From the NCBI GenBank assembly GCA_963738665.1, contig CAVTXL010000002.1:1103897-1167896 (forward strand): a stretch of 64,000 nucleotides of DNA, given 5' to 3'. Both the position numbers and the translations under genes were made by a program. This document shows, in pieces, positions 9,492-18,029 of this stretch (its first letter is position 1; each line of letters begins with the position of its first letter). Source of the DNA: JABDGM01 sp963738665. GTDB lineage: Bacteria > Planctomycetota > Planctomycetia > Pirellulales > Lacipirellulaceae. A model generated the notes under the pieces. It searched no databases. It was given only the letters and a program-made list of their open reading frames with translations, and had not been told where the DNA came from.

Positions 9492-10547
9492 TCACTTCGA
9501 AGCGCTCGTCCAGCCGGCCGCATCGCGGTGGGCCTGTTCCCAAGTAATTACGCGGACGCGGACCTCATCGCTCGGCGTGCCGGACGGGCGTTGGTAGACG
9601 GCCGTGTGAATCGGGGCCGGGCTGCGCATCGCCGCTCGGTCGCGAGTGTCGAATAGTTTGGGCGCCTCGAAATACGACGCGCCGTTATTAGTATTGTCCT
9701 CGGATTTCCCTTCCCGCTTGGCGGCGTCTTCCAAGACTTTGTCGTAGGGCTCCTGGCCGCTGTTCTCGGTCGCTGCTCCGCCTGTCTGCGTCGCGCCTTG
9801 CGTGCCCTCCACCGGCTTCTGGGCACGCGTTTCGGGAATATTGGCGCCGCTGGGCACGCTGGGCGCCACATTCGAACTGCCGTACGTACTCGGGGACGCG
9901 CTGGCCGCCGGCGTCGGCTCGCTCATCGGCTGCGTCGCTGTGCAATTCGAGCAGGTGCCCGACATGGTGTACCCGGTTTGCGAAACCACCGGCGCGCTGC
10001 AGTCGCTGCACGTGCCGCACGACGAGCAGCTCGAACACGACGAGCAGCTTGAACACGCCGGCTGCAATGTCACTTGTTGCACGCCGCAGGTCGAACACGG
10101 CGCGTAGCCGGCCGAGTAGGCCGAACATGTCGAGCAACCGCTCGCGGCCGGAGCGTAACTGGCTGAGTACGAAACGGGATAGCCGGCCGAATACGTCACC
10201 GGGTACGAAGCAACGTACGTCGTTCGCCCGCCCCGCAGCCAGGCCCTAGTGCGATCAATCCAGTACCCTGGATACCAACCCGTGCGAGCGACGGTCGGGG
10301 CGTAATATGTTTGATACGAGGTCGCCGGTGCGTAATACGCGGTCGTCGGCGCATAATACGCGGTCGTCGGCGCATAATAGGCCGTCGTGGGCGCATAATT
10401 CGCAGAGTACGTCGGGGCGTAATACGTTTGATAAGCGCTGGGGGCGTAATAAGTCTGATACCACTGCGCTTGAGCATCGGCGGCCCAAAAGGTAACGGCG
10501 ACGCAAACGGACGCTGCGGCAGCGAGGCGCTTCCACATCGAAAACAT
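9492..10547 (-). CDS. Exported Tyr-repeat and Cys-rich low-complexity protein
   Basis: The start MFSMWKRLAAAASVCVAVTF is chosen because GAAAGGG lies 6 nt upstream; an in-frame TTG further up is less likely. The signal peptide ends ADAQA-QWYQ. Residues about 30-90 are a run of YYAPTTA repeats encoded by near-identical 24-bp tandem units (about 10325-10410), followed by YPVTYSAGYPVSYSASYAP. Residues about 135-205 are Cys-rich (CSTCSAYSAGYAPCSTC, CSSCSSCSSCSSCGTC), with roughly 20 cysteines. The C-terminal 130 residues are hydrophilic and Thr/Ala/Glu-rich, closing VRVRVITWEQAHRDAAGW. No enzyme domain was seen. It may be a cell-wall or surface structural protein crosslinked by disulfides, which would fit the cysteine-rich planctomycete wall, but this is inference. 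Confidence 0.75.
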   Translation of the reverse strand: MFSMWKRLAAAASVCVAVTFWAADAQAQWYQTYYAPSAYQTYYAPTYSANYAPTTAYYAPTTAYYAPTTAYYAPATSYQTYYAPTVARTGWYPGYWIDRTRAWLRGGRTTYVASYPVTYSAGYPVSYSASYAPAASGCSTCSAYSAGYAPCSTCGVQQVTLQPACSSCSSCSSCSSCGTCSDCSAPVVSQTGYTMSGTCSNCTATQPMSEPTPAASASPSTYGSSNVAPSVPSGANIPETRAQKPVEGTQGATQTGGAATENSGQEPYDKVLEDAAKREGKSEDNTNNGASYFEAPKLFDTRDRAAMRSPAPIHTAVYQRPSGTPSDEVRVRVITWEQAHRDAAGWTSASK

Positions 10548-10971
10548 GTTAGACCCTTTCAAACGAAAGTGCGGGACAAGAAGGAGCCTACTTCTGGTGT
10601 AACCGGAGCGGACGCGGAACGCAACAATCGGCCTGCCGCTCGCGGCAAAATGGCAGACATTTCAGGCTGGGCAATCCGTGCCGATTGGAAAAGCAGCTAC
10701 GGCAACGTCAACCTGGCGAGCGCGCTCCCCCCACGCTCACATCAGCAATAGTCAAACCACAGCCAGCAAGGAATGCACGTCCCTTGGCACGCCAGGCTGC
10801 GGTCAATTGTACGTCGCCTCCCGCACGGAGGCCGACTCGATGACGAGAATCAACAGGCGGCCCGCATGTTGCCAGATGGCAACGTGGCTGTGGCGTGGCG
10901 GAATCGAGAGCCGCCTGCCGGCTGGCAATTTCGAGGCGAAACTTGCCGCCACGCCCTGCCGCCCGTCTGCA
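10548..10971. other. Intergenic stretch, no gene seen
   Basis: These 424 bp lie between the start of the Tyr/Cys-rich protein gene and the stop of the P-loop gene. The start-proximal part must carry the promoter of the exported protein. No protein-like frame, RNA motif or strong inverted repeat was recognised. Confidence 0.5.
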
Positions 10972-11532
10972 TTACGCGACAGAGACGGTCGCCGTTCGCG
11001 CCGCCCGGCTAAGCCGCTCGTGGCGGTCGTACAAGTCGAACAGAATCTCCCGCACGTTGCTACCATGGCGCGCAAAGCTGGCAGCCACGTCCGCTGGTGC
11101 AACGGCAGTCAATGCGGTCGAACTTAGCTCGGCCACGATTTGCTCGACTGTTTTCCAGTCCGGCGCCAGTTCGATCAGCGTGGGCAGCCCGCAAGAGAAG
11201 TGCGAAGTCACCAGCAGACCAACTTTACTGCGCCGACAGAGGCGCTTCATTCGCCAGCGTGCGAAGAGGCTTCTTTGCTCAAAGCCGTCATCGATGTGGA
11301 TACAACGTCCAGTCCGTTCCAATAGCGGCCGCAGCGTGGCCAGCAGCGTTGATTTTCCGCTCCCGTGCGGCCCGAGAATCTGACCGCACCAGCCTTGCGC
11401 CGCCAACTGCGCTACGAGCCGTTCAGCACTTTGGCCGTCTGGAAAGTGAAAGGGGATTGCTCCCGGCCGAGTCCAGCACGTAGCGAACGGATTGCTATGA
11501 CGCGAAGGTATCATGTGCCTGGCATGGATCAA
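10972..11532 (-). CDS. P-loop ATPase, third gene of arrestin-like operon
   Basis: A 180-186 residue protein with a clear Walker A motif GPHGSGKST (residues about 54-62), preceded by a strand (GWCGQILG) and followed by a helix TLLATLRPLLERTG; GRCIHIDDGF and VGLLVTSHF are the likely Walker B/sensor strands. It is too short for an ABC ATPase and lacks the ABC signature. Start MIHARHM or the internal MIPSRHSNPF six residues later. Its 5' end overlaps the stop of the arrestin-like gene by 4 bp, so the two are translationally coupled. Function is unknown; coupling to an arrestin-like and a membrane protein suggests an energised membrane-associated complex. Confidence 0.75.
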   Translation of the reverse strand: MIHARHMIPSRHSNPFATCWTRPGAIPFHFPDGQSAERLVAQLAAQGWCGQILGPHGSGKSTLLATLRPLLERTGRCIHIDDGFEQRSLFARWRMKRLCRRSKVGLLVTSHFSCGLPTLIELAPDWKTVEQIVAELSSTALTAVAPADVAASFARHGSNVREILFDLYDRHERLSRAARTATVSVA

Positions 11533-11993
11533 CTTCTGGCTCTAGTTATAGACGCTGAACCGTTCTCTTCCGGTTCCGGGTTCTCGTCTCTCAGCTCTTG
11601 ACTTGCCGTCGCCGCCGGCACGCTCCCCAGCCGAAACGGCATCTCCGTCAGCGATTCTTGCCCGTGGGGCAAGGTCAAGCGCAGCCGCACGCACCAGCAG
11701 ACCTTAACGATTTGACCGTCGTAGCTCCAGGGACTGGCCGGCAGCGCCGTTGCAAACCGCCGCGGCACCCGCAGGTCGAGCGGCCGACCCGGCTCGTCCA
11801 CCAGTCGCTCAAAGTAATGCACGGAAAAATCTTCCTCGCCCGTTCCCGAAGTGTACCACAACACCGAAAGCTCGGCCGCCCGCACGCCCCACGGCTTCGA
11901 TCCGTCAACCATGAACCGCCCAGACAGGCGATCGCCCGGGCGATACACCCGCGTCGGCTCATCGAGCGTCAGTTTGACGGTGGGGGAGGTCAT
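11529..11993 (-). CDS. Arrestin-like beta-sandwich protein
   Basis: This 154-residue protein shows an arrestin-N-like pattern: VKLTLDEPTRVYRPGDRLSG at the N-terminus (the PGD-x-L-x-G turn), a middle strand VRAAELSVLWYTSG, and F-x-x-x-LP-x-SP-x-SYDG followed by VKVCWCVRLRLTL, typical of arrestin-type sandwich domains. No signal peptide or membrane helix, so it is cytosolic. It sits between the membrane protein gene (82 bp upstream) and the P-loop gene (4-bp overlap), all on the minus strand. The arrestin likeness is my pattern reading, not a database result. Role unknown; adaptor function is plausible. Confidence 0.65.
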   Translation of the reverse strand: MTSPTVKLTLDEPTRVYRPGDRLSGRFMVDGSKPWGVRAAELSVLWYTSGTGEEDFSVHYFERLVDEPGRPLDLRVPRRFATALPASPWSYDGQIVKVCWCVRLRLTLPHGQESLTEMPFRLGSVPAATASQELRDENPEPEENGSASITRARS

Positions 11994-12075
11994 GGGAGAA
12001 TAATGGAGAAGTGGTGGAGGAAAGTCGTGAGCTGGAGGGCAGTCAGGCCGGCTACTCGCTCACCCACTCACCTGT

Positions 12076-13092
12076 TCACATTATCGGATACACGTACACC
12101 GGAAATCGCCGCTCGATGTCGCCCCAGCGGGCCAGGCGGCCGCGAACCACCAGGCACCACTGGACCGCATTGTGCGTCGCGATGAACGAGTGCATCGCCG
12201 CGGCCGGCACCGTAAAGGAAAACGGTGTTTCAAACGGCTGGCCATACGCGATGTCGAATTTACGCTGACTGAACAGGATGTCGCGGTGCACCCGCGCGGT
12301 CGCCCGCCGCGTGTCGGTCCCCTGCCGATAAACGGCCTGCTCCTCGCACACCAATTGTACCTGCAGCCAGCGGACGTGCAGCCGCCCGGTCTGCGATAAA
12401 AAGCCCTCGTACTTGCCGCCCCCGTAAAGCGGATGCTGCGACACCTCGATCAGCGTCGTGCCCACGACCGTCGTCATCAGCAGTTGGCGTCCTCGCGCGA
12501 ACAGCGTCCAAGCGCCGGCCATCACGAACGGGACGATCAGCCATGTGAGCAGCCAATTCGGACGCCCCTCCACGTGCGAGCGAATCACCTGGACGACAAA
12601 TAGCGCCACGAGCGAGTTCCACGCCAGGCACACAAGGGCCATCGTGGCCGACACCCAGCCGCTAGCCGCATCCGCGGGCAGCCGATACTCCAATCGCACG
12701 CCCGGGCTGTCGATCACGGCGTCGATCGGCGGGACGGTCGGCAGCTCCGGCCGCTCCGGCCGGCGTCGCCCGGTGGGAATTTCCCAGTCGCTCGCCAACT
12801 GGGCCACGGCTGCCCGGCGCTCGACACTCGCCGTACTGCTCCACACCAGCACCACAAGCCCGCCGCCGCCGTACACAATCAGAGCGGTCGGAATCACCAG
12901 CGCCAACCATGGCCACCAGCCGTAGCTGACGTCCTTCGCCAACAGCAAGTGCGAAATGAGCCAGTAGAGAAAATACGAGCCGATGCTCAAGAGGACGAGG
13001 TCGAGCACGGCCTCGCCCAGCATGCCCTGCCAGCGCGCGCTGGTGCTGCGCGAGCCCCGCTTCTTGACAAACAGTCGCCAGCGCAGCGGCAT
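12076..13092 (-). CDS. Multi-span membrane protein with arrestin-like C-terminal half
   Basis: A 338-residue protein. Four hydrophobic segments are visible: AVLDLVLLSIGSYFLYWLI, WWPWLALVIPTALIVYGGGG, ATMALVCLAWNSLVALFVV and LLTWLIVPFVMAGAWTLFA. Between spans 2 and 3 is a soluble loop with VRLEYRLPADAASGW. The C-terminal region has GQPFETPFSFTVPAAAMHSF followed by NAVQWCLVVRG and RRFPVYVYP, which parallels the second arrestin-like lobe. It heads a three-gene minus-strand unit with the arrestin-like and P-loop genes. Integral to the cytoplasmic membrane. No known family name can be given with certainty. Confidence 0.7.
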   Translation of the reverse strand: MPLRWRLFVKKRGSRSTSARWQGMLGEAVLDLVLLSIGSYFLYWLISHLLLAKDVSYGWWPWLALVIPTALIVYGGGGLVVLVWSSTASVERRAAVAQLASDWEIPTGRRRPERPELPTVPPIDAVIDSPGVRLEYRLPADAASGWVSATMALVCLAWNSLVALFVVQVIRSHVEGRPNWLLTWLIVPFVMAGAWTLFARGRQLLMTTVVGTTLIEVSQHPLYGGGKYEGFLSQTGRLHVRWLQVQLVCEEQAVYRQGTDTRRATARVHRDILFSQRKFDIAYGQPFETPFSFTVPAAAMHSFIATHNAVQWCLVVRGRLARWGDIERRFPVYVYPIM

Positions 13093-13222
13093 CGTGCGAC
13101 CTTCAGAGTTCGGAGGTTCGCTGTCCGATTGACCGCAGCGTGCGGTCAGTCCGCACTTAGCTTAGCCACCGCCGTGGTCGATCCGCAACTGATCTCAGCC
13201 GGCGGCAATGGGCCGGTTAACA

Positions 13223-13366
13223 GCCTGTTGAAAAAAATCGATCGGCTGCTGCATCGCATGAATGCCATGCCAAAAGTGCGACGAAAGTCGCAGTGCTGCG
13301 AGCCGGGACGAGCTTCGATCGGCACTTGGCGAGGTTGAAAAACGCCACGACAGTGTTTTTCAACAG
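13223..13366. repeat. Inverted-repeat element with TGTTGAAAAA / TTTTTCAACA ends
   Basis: The stretch between the membrane protein start and the alpha-CTD gene contains CTGTTGAAAAA at about 13223 and its inverse TTTTTCAACAG at about 13356, with a second GGTTGAAAAACG just inside the right end. Ends of this kind are common on small non-autonomous elements in planctomycete genomes. No gene lies inside. The remaining 13093-13495 sequence shows nothing else. Confidence 0.5.
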
Positions 13367-13495
13367 ACCATTACGTGCCGTCCTCTCGCTCGCTCCGCTC
13401 GGCTGAGCTCAAGGTCGAAGCTGCGCGATGAACGTCCGCTCGCGGACGAGCGACCTGCTTCGTTCGCGCAGGCGGACCGACGCCCCGGCCGCAGC

Positions 13496-13780
13496 TCAAT
13501 TGGCCGCGCTGCCGACCGCCTCCGGCTGCCGCCCCGGCCGATAAAAGCCGACGCGCTCCAGCGCCTTGTACACTTCTTCAAGCGTCTTCTCGCCGAAGTT
13601 CGAAATGCTCAACAGGTCATCGCGCGTGCAGTGCAGCAGGTCGTTCACCGTGAACACTCCGCGTTCTTCCAAGCAGTTGGTCGTACGCACGGCCAAGCCG
13701 ATCTCGGCCGTACTCATTTCCAACTTGTCCTTCAGGTGTTCCGATTTTTCGTAAGCGCGATTGAGTGGGACGCGGGTCAT
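13496..13780 (-). CDS. Free-standing RNA polymerase alpha C-terminal-domain protein
   Basis: A 94-residue protein that is almost entirely an alphaCTD: STAEIGLAVRTTNCLEERGV followed by TVNDLLHCTRDDLLSISNFG and EKTLEEVYKALERVGF, matching the helix-hairpin-helix core (L-S-V-R-x-x-N-C-L, DLL, N-F-G-x-K-T-L-x-E) of the polymerase alpha subunit, which contacts UP-element DNA and activators. There is no alpha N-terminal domain and no operon of ribosomal genes nearby, so this is not rpoA. GGGAGG sits 7 nt before the ATG. It could bind DNA or compete with the polymerase alphaCTD as a regulator; that is inference. Confidence 0.88.
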   Translation of the reverse strand: MTRVPLNRAYEKSEHLKDKLEMSTAEIGLAVRTTNCLEERGVFTVNDLLHCTRDDLLSISNFGEKTLEEVYKALERVGFYRPGRQPEAVGSAAN

Positions 13781-14108
13781 GGCGGGCTCCCTCCCAAAAA
13801 TGCAACCGGCGAATCTAAAGAGTTTTCGCCGCTGCTCCCTGGCGGGGACGCAGGCGCTCGTCCCGACCTTTAATAAGCTGCCACCTTGGCGCGCCTCGCT
13901 CGAAGGCGAGAGTATAGCAACTCGCGAATGGGCGTGGGAACTACTTTGCGCGAAAAAATCTCTTCGCCCCGCCCTCCGCTGCTAGCATGACCCTTGCCCC
14001 TACCAGGCTCCGTACGGAAAGATAGATGGAAGACAGAAGGCCAGTTCGCTGGCGGACTCGGCCCGCCGCACGTGGCACACAGTTTTACTTCAACCGACGG
14101 ATCGCCGC
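13781..14108. other. Divergent intergenic region
   Basis: These 328 bp separate the alpha-CTD gene (minus) from the helicase gene (plus) and must hold both promoters. The alpha-CTD side has the ribosome-binding site. A short inverted stretch (CGCCTCGCTCGAAGGCGAG, about 13892) is present. No further gene seen. Confidence 0.4.
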
Positions 14109-16509
14109 TTGAACCACCTCCTCGATTCCCTCACCGAACCCCAGCGCCAGGCCGTCCTCCACCGCGACGGGCCCCTCCTGATCCTCGCCGGCCCCGGCAG
14201 CGGCAAGACCCGCGTCATCACCCACCGCATCGCCCATCTGCTCGAAAGCGGCGTCCCCGCCTCGCAAATCCTGGCCCTCACGTTCACCAACAAGGCCGCT
14301 GACGAAATGCTGCGCCGCGTGGCCCAGCTCGCACCCGGCCAACGGGTCTGGCTCAGCACGTTCCACCGCTTCGGCGCCAAGCTCCTCCGACAATATGCCC
14401 AGCACGTCGGCCTGGAGCCCAACTTCACGATCTACGACAACAGCGACCAGCGGCAGACCGTCAAGCGCGTCATCGAAACACAGAACATCAACACCTACAA
14501 CTTTACGCCCGAGCGGCTGGCGGAGGCCATCAGCGCCGCTAAGAACAAGCTCATCCCGGCCGAGAACTTCGAGCCCAAATCTGGCAGCACGCTCAGCCAC
14601 GTCCTGGCCCAGGTCTACCCGGCCTATCAACAGCGGCTATTGGCCTCGTCGGCCGTCGATTTCGACGATTTGCTGCTCCACGTCGCCCAGCTTCTGTTCC
14701 ATCGCGCCGAAATCCGCGCCGAGCTCGACGAGCGCTTCCGCTACGTGATGGTCGACGAATATCAGGACACCAACCGCGCAGTACGTCATCCTCCGCGCGC
14801 TGTCGAGCGATTACCCCAATCTGGCCGTCACCGGCGATCCCGATCAATCGATCTACGGCTGGCGCGGCGCCGATCTGAACAACATCCTCGAATTCGAGCA
14901 CGACTACCCGAACGTTCGCATTGTTCGCCTCGAGCGCAACTATCGCAGCACCAAGCGCATCTTGCGGATCGCCGACCAGCTCATCACCCACAACGTCCGC
15001 CGCAAGCACAAGGCCCTGTGGACCGAAAACGACGAAGGCCAGCCGGTGCGGCTGGTCCTCTACGCGAACCAAGATCACGAAGCGGCCGCGATTGTCGAGC
15101 AAATCAAGTCCGCCGTTACCGCTGGCCGCCGCACACCGAGCGACTTCGCGGTCTTCTATCGGGTGAACGCCCTCTCCCGCGTGCTGGAAAAGTCGTTCCG
15201 CGCCGCCGGCGTGCCGTTTCAGATCGTCCGCGGCCAGGAGTTCTACGCCCGCAAGGAAATCAAGGATGTGCTTGCCTACTGCCAGCTCGTCAACAATCCC
15301 CGCGACGACATGGCCTTCGAGCGCACGGTCAACACGCCCCCCCGCGGTATCGGCCGCAAAACGGTCGAGCGGCTGAGCGAGCAGGCCTACCGCATCGGCA
15401 TCCCGCTGCTCGAGGCGGCCCGCGAGATCTCCAGCTCGCACGCATTGCGTGCAAACGAGGTCGGCCTCTCGAAAGCCGCCGCGGCCAAGGTTGGCGCCTT
15501 CGTCCAGATCATCGACCGCATCGCCGAGGTGGTCCACGGCGACGTCGAGGAGATCATCGGGACGGTGCTGGATGCGTCGGGCTACCGCTTCTCCCTCGCC
15601 GCCAGCGACGACGAGCAGGACCAGAACCGCCTCGCCAACATCGAAGAACTCCTCACCGACGCCCGCCAGTTCGACGAAGAGTTCCCCGGCGGCGGCCGGC
15701 TCGAAGCATATCTAGAGCGGACCTGGCTGGTGAACGAAACCGACAACTGGGACACCGACACCGACAAAGTCACGCTGATGACGCTCCACGCCGCCAAGGG
15801 GCTCGAGTTCCCGGTCGTGTTTATCATCGCAGTCGAAGACGGCGTGCTCCCGCACGAGCGCGTTGGCCGCCACCCCGACGAGCTGGAAGAAGAGCGCCGC
15901 CTGGCCTTCGTCGGCCTGACCCGCGCCAAAGACGAGCTGCAGCTCTCCTACGCGATCACCCGCGACTTCCGCGGCCAGCGCCGCCACACGATCCCCAGCT
16001 CGTTCCTGATGGAAATGCCCCGAGAGGAGCTCGACCTCGTCGACGCCGCTACCGAGTACATCGCCCACCACCAGCCGCCCACCCACGGTGACGCTTGGGA
16101 GGACGACACGGGCGACGACAGCTGGGCCTTTGAGCCCGGCGATGAATTATCGGGTTCCACTGCTGGCTCGTCCAGCAGTGCCTCCGCTCGGCCCTCGCCT
16201 TGCAGGCTCGATCTCGAACAAGTCTCGGTCGAAGCCAAGCACAACGGCGGCAAGTCGACGTTCAACATCGCTGCCGCCTCGATCACCACGGCCGCCAATC
16301 TCACCAACGAATCGGCTGCCTCCCAGCTCCCTCGCATCGCACCCGACGCCTTCAAACAAGGCCAAACCGTCCTCCACCCCGAATACGGCCCGGGCAAAAT
16401 CATCGCCCTCTCCGGCCTCGGTAAAAACCGCCGGGCCACGATCCAGTTCGCCACCGTCGGCCAAAAGAATATCATCCTGGCCCACAGCACGGTCCGGCCG
16501 GCGCGATAG
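14109..16509 (+). CDS. pcrA: UvrD/PcrA-type superfamily 1 DNA helicase, one frameshift
   Basis: ATP-dependent 3'-5' helicase for repair and replication restart. The TTG start gives MNHLLDSLTEPQRQAV (Q motif). Walker A is LAGPGSGKTRVITHRI, motif Ia LALTFTNKAADEML, motif II VMVDEYQDTNRA, then after the shift GDPDQSIYGWRGADLNNI, LERNYRSTKRIL, VTLMTLHAAKGLEFPVVFI, EEERRLAFVGLTRAKDEL. The C-terminal tudor-like tail, GQTVLHPEYGPGKIIALSG to NIILAHSTVRPAR, is the PcrA-type RNA-polymerase-binding module. The frame slips at about 14776 (CGCGCAG), exactly inside DTNRAQYVIL, so about 799 residues in two frames. The last 91 bp recur at 18030-18120, where the reading ends HSTVRPAAH, possibly the original C-terminus. 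Confidence 0.93.
16412..16502 (+). repeat. 91-bp direct repeat, copy 1 (pcrA 3' end)
   Basis: Matches 18030-18120 in the same orientation with only two mismatches (GTCGG/GCCGG and GAATATC/GAAAATC). The two copies bracket a 1.5-kb segment containing a hypothetical gene and a PIN/AbrB toxin-antitoxin pair. Confidence 0.95.
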
Positions 16510-16625
16510 TCAAGTTAACTTCAGTCGACTTACTCAAGGGCCAACACGCTCACATTAATCGATCGCGCAGTGTATTATGAAGCGATCTCGCGAAAACAAT
16601 GTCTGAACTAATTCAACCCTAGACC

Positions 16626-17177
16626 GTGCGATACCGCCTTCGTCACATGATGCTTGGATTGACGGTCGCGGGCATCATGCTTGCGATCCTTTCGAACTGG
16701 AAAAGCTTCTCTCTTGCTTTATTTCCAATCCGCGATGGAGAAATCTGCGGGCTGGGGCGGGTTGTAGAGTCTGGCAAAGACGACACTGTTTTCGAGATCC
16801 AATGCGCTTCGAATGTTCGTGCCGCGTTTGTAAACCCGACGACGGAGGCCGCGGTTGAACTTACACTTGCGCCACCTTTGAATGAGCGCCTCGACCATCG
16901 TTTCGGGCTCGCGGGTAACCGCCGCGTACAATTACGAATTAGCCGCGTGGAAGATGGCGTCTCGGTTCAAGACATCATCTCGCGAAGCGAAATGTGTATG
17001 GTCAGCGCAGATATTCATCAAATATCACCGGGTGCTGCCACGAAGATATTCATTGGCAATGGAGCGTGGACGAGATTTGTCGTAGCCAAGGTGCAAATAC
17101 GCGGCTCTGACCGACAAAACTCAATCATGGAAGTCCCGATCGACGTCCAATTGTGGCGATCAGACTCAGCGCAATGA
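16626..17177 (+). CDS. Small hypothetical protein with N-terminal membrane anchor
   Basis: A 183-residue frame with a GTG start: MRYRLRHMMLGLTVAGIMLAIL gives a basic N-terminus and one membrane helix, a pattern very common in short planctomycete hypothetical proteins. The rest is a soluble strand-rich domain (VELTLAPPLNERLDHRF, RRVQLRISRVEDGVSVQD) without known motifs. It lies inside the segment bracketed by the duplicated pcrA end and is lower in GC than pcrA, in keeping with later arrival. Function unknown. Confidence 0.55.
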   Translation: MRYRLRHMMLGLTVAGIMLAILSNWKSFSLALFPIRDGEICGLGRVVESGKDDTVFEIQCASNVRAAFVNPTTEAAVELTLAPPLNERLDHRFGLAGNRRVQLRISRVEDGVSVQDIISRSEMCMVSADIHQISPGAATKIFIGNGAWTRFVVAKVQIRGSDRQNSIMEVPIDVQLWRSDSAQ

Positions 17178-17201
17178 CCGATAAGATTAGGGACGGGAAT
17201 C

Positions 17202-17639
17202 TCAAGTATCAATGTCTGAATCTTTGATCGACGGCTCGCTCGCTGCCCGAGTGGCAAGGTAATCAGCAGGTGGCAGAATCAGAACGCCGCTTATCGATTG
17301 ATTGAAAAATGGCCCGAAATGCCGCTTATCACCTGTCAACAAATGTGTGGCCGACGCCTGCACGGCAGCCATTAGGATGGGGATGTCCTTCGTCGGCAGC
17401 GAAAAGCTCGTGAGCGTCTCCAGGTGCAGAGACGTTTCATCGACTATGGCTAGTTTGTCGAGCAGTCGGCCCAGACGCTCGCGCTCGGCATCCGTGTTAA
17501 GGTTTCTGGCAGCTTCGTCCGCCGCGAAGGCCGATGTCACCAGCTCGATGTCGGCCAGTTGCCACAACCGCAAGAGGCCGCACCGCTCCCGGTACGCAGC
17601 CGAAAACAGGACATTGGCGTCCAGAAAAACTCGATCCAC
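17202..17639 (-). CDS. PIN-domain ribonuclease toxin
   Basis: A 145-residue PIN protein: VFLDANVLFSAAYRE supplies the first catalytic Asp, EAARNLNTD the conserved Glu region, and LPTKDIPILMAAVQASATHL with LLTGDKRHFGPF the remaining acidic residues of the four-acid Mg2+/Mn2+ site. PIN toxins cleave RNA, often tRNA or rRNA. It starts 5 bp after the AbrB-type antitoxin stop on the same strand, the classic toxin-after-antitoxin order. The pair probably acts as a stabilisation module for the inserted segment. Confidence 0.88.
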   Translation of the reverse strand: MDRVFLDANVLFSAAYRERCGLLRLWQLADIELVTSAFAADEAARNLNTDAERERLGRLLDKLAIVDETSLHLETLTSFSLPTKDIPILMAAVQASATHLLTGDKRHFGPFFNQSISGVLILPPADYLATRAASEPSIKDSDIDT

Positions 17640-17644
17640 AGTGG

Positions 17645-17938
17645 TTAACTTTTCGGCTTTTGGCGCGTGATTTTATCCGGGTCCAGCCCCATCCGGCGCA
17701 CTTCATCGCATGCCGCTGCATAGTCGGCCGCGTCCACTGCGTTTGACAGCAAGAACTCGGCCTTACGCTCCAGGCTATAGACCTCAGCGTTTTCGCTCAC
17801 GGGACGAATGACGATTACTCCTTTGCGGGCTTCCAGCGTGACGATTGAGCCGGCGTCAATGCCGGTCAGGTGCCGCACCGATTGCGGAATCGGCACGTCG
17901 CCGTCGCTTCCCACAGATACAGTCTCGACAGTGGCCAT
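17645..17938 (-). CDS. AbrB/MazE-type antitoxin
   Basis: A 97-residue protein with an N-terminal swapped-hairpin DNA-binding domain: METVSVGSDGDVPIPQSVRH region with the typical G-x-V-x-I-P-x-x-V-R and LEARKGVIVIRP strands (residues 1-50). The C-terminal helix (SLERKAEFLLSNAVDAADYA) should bind and block the downstream PIN toxin. A perfect inverted repeat (TTCAATG/CATTGAA, 17952-17972) lies 13 bp upstream of the ATG and is a good autoregulatory operator candidate. Confidence 0.88.
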   Translation of the reverse strand: MATVETVSVGSDGDVPIPQSVRHLTGIDAGSIVTLEARKGVIVIRPVSENAEVYSLERKAEFLLSNAVDAADYAAACDEVRRMGLDPDKITRQKPKS

Positions 17939-17951
17939 AGTATGCTGTCAA

Positions 17952-17972
17952 TTCAATGGGTCAAACATTGAA
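17952..17972 (-). promoter_or_regulatory. Candidate operator of the PIN/AbrB module
   Basis: TTCAATG-7 nt-CATTGAA, a perfect 7-bp inverted repeat 13 bp upstream of the antitoxin ATG. AbrB/MazE antitoxins bind inverted repeats in their own promoters, so position and symmetry fit autoregulation. No binding data; inference. Confidence 0.4.
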
Positions 17973-18029
17973 CGAACCACGAATAATCTAAGTCTAACCG
18001 GTAATCTACGAATTGGCCAATCAGGTCAG

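Noticed and set aside
10300..10430. Regularly spaced repeats that look like a small CRISPR array
   Set aside because: They are 24-bp in-frame tandem units encoding YYAPTTA repeats within an exported protein, with no spacers or cas genes.
14593..15537. A minus-strand gene within pcrA
   Set aside because: Shadow frame without motifs, lying opposite the conserved helicase motifs.
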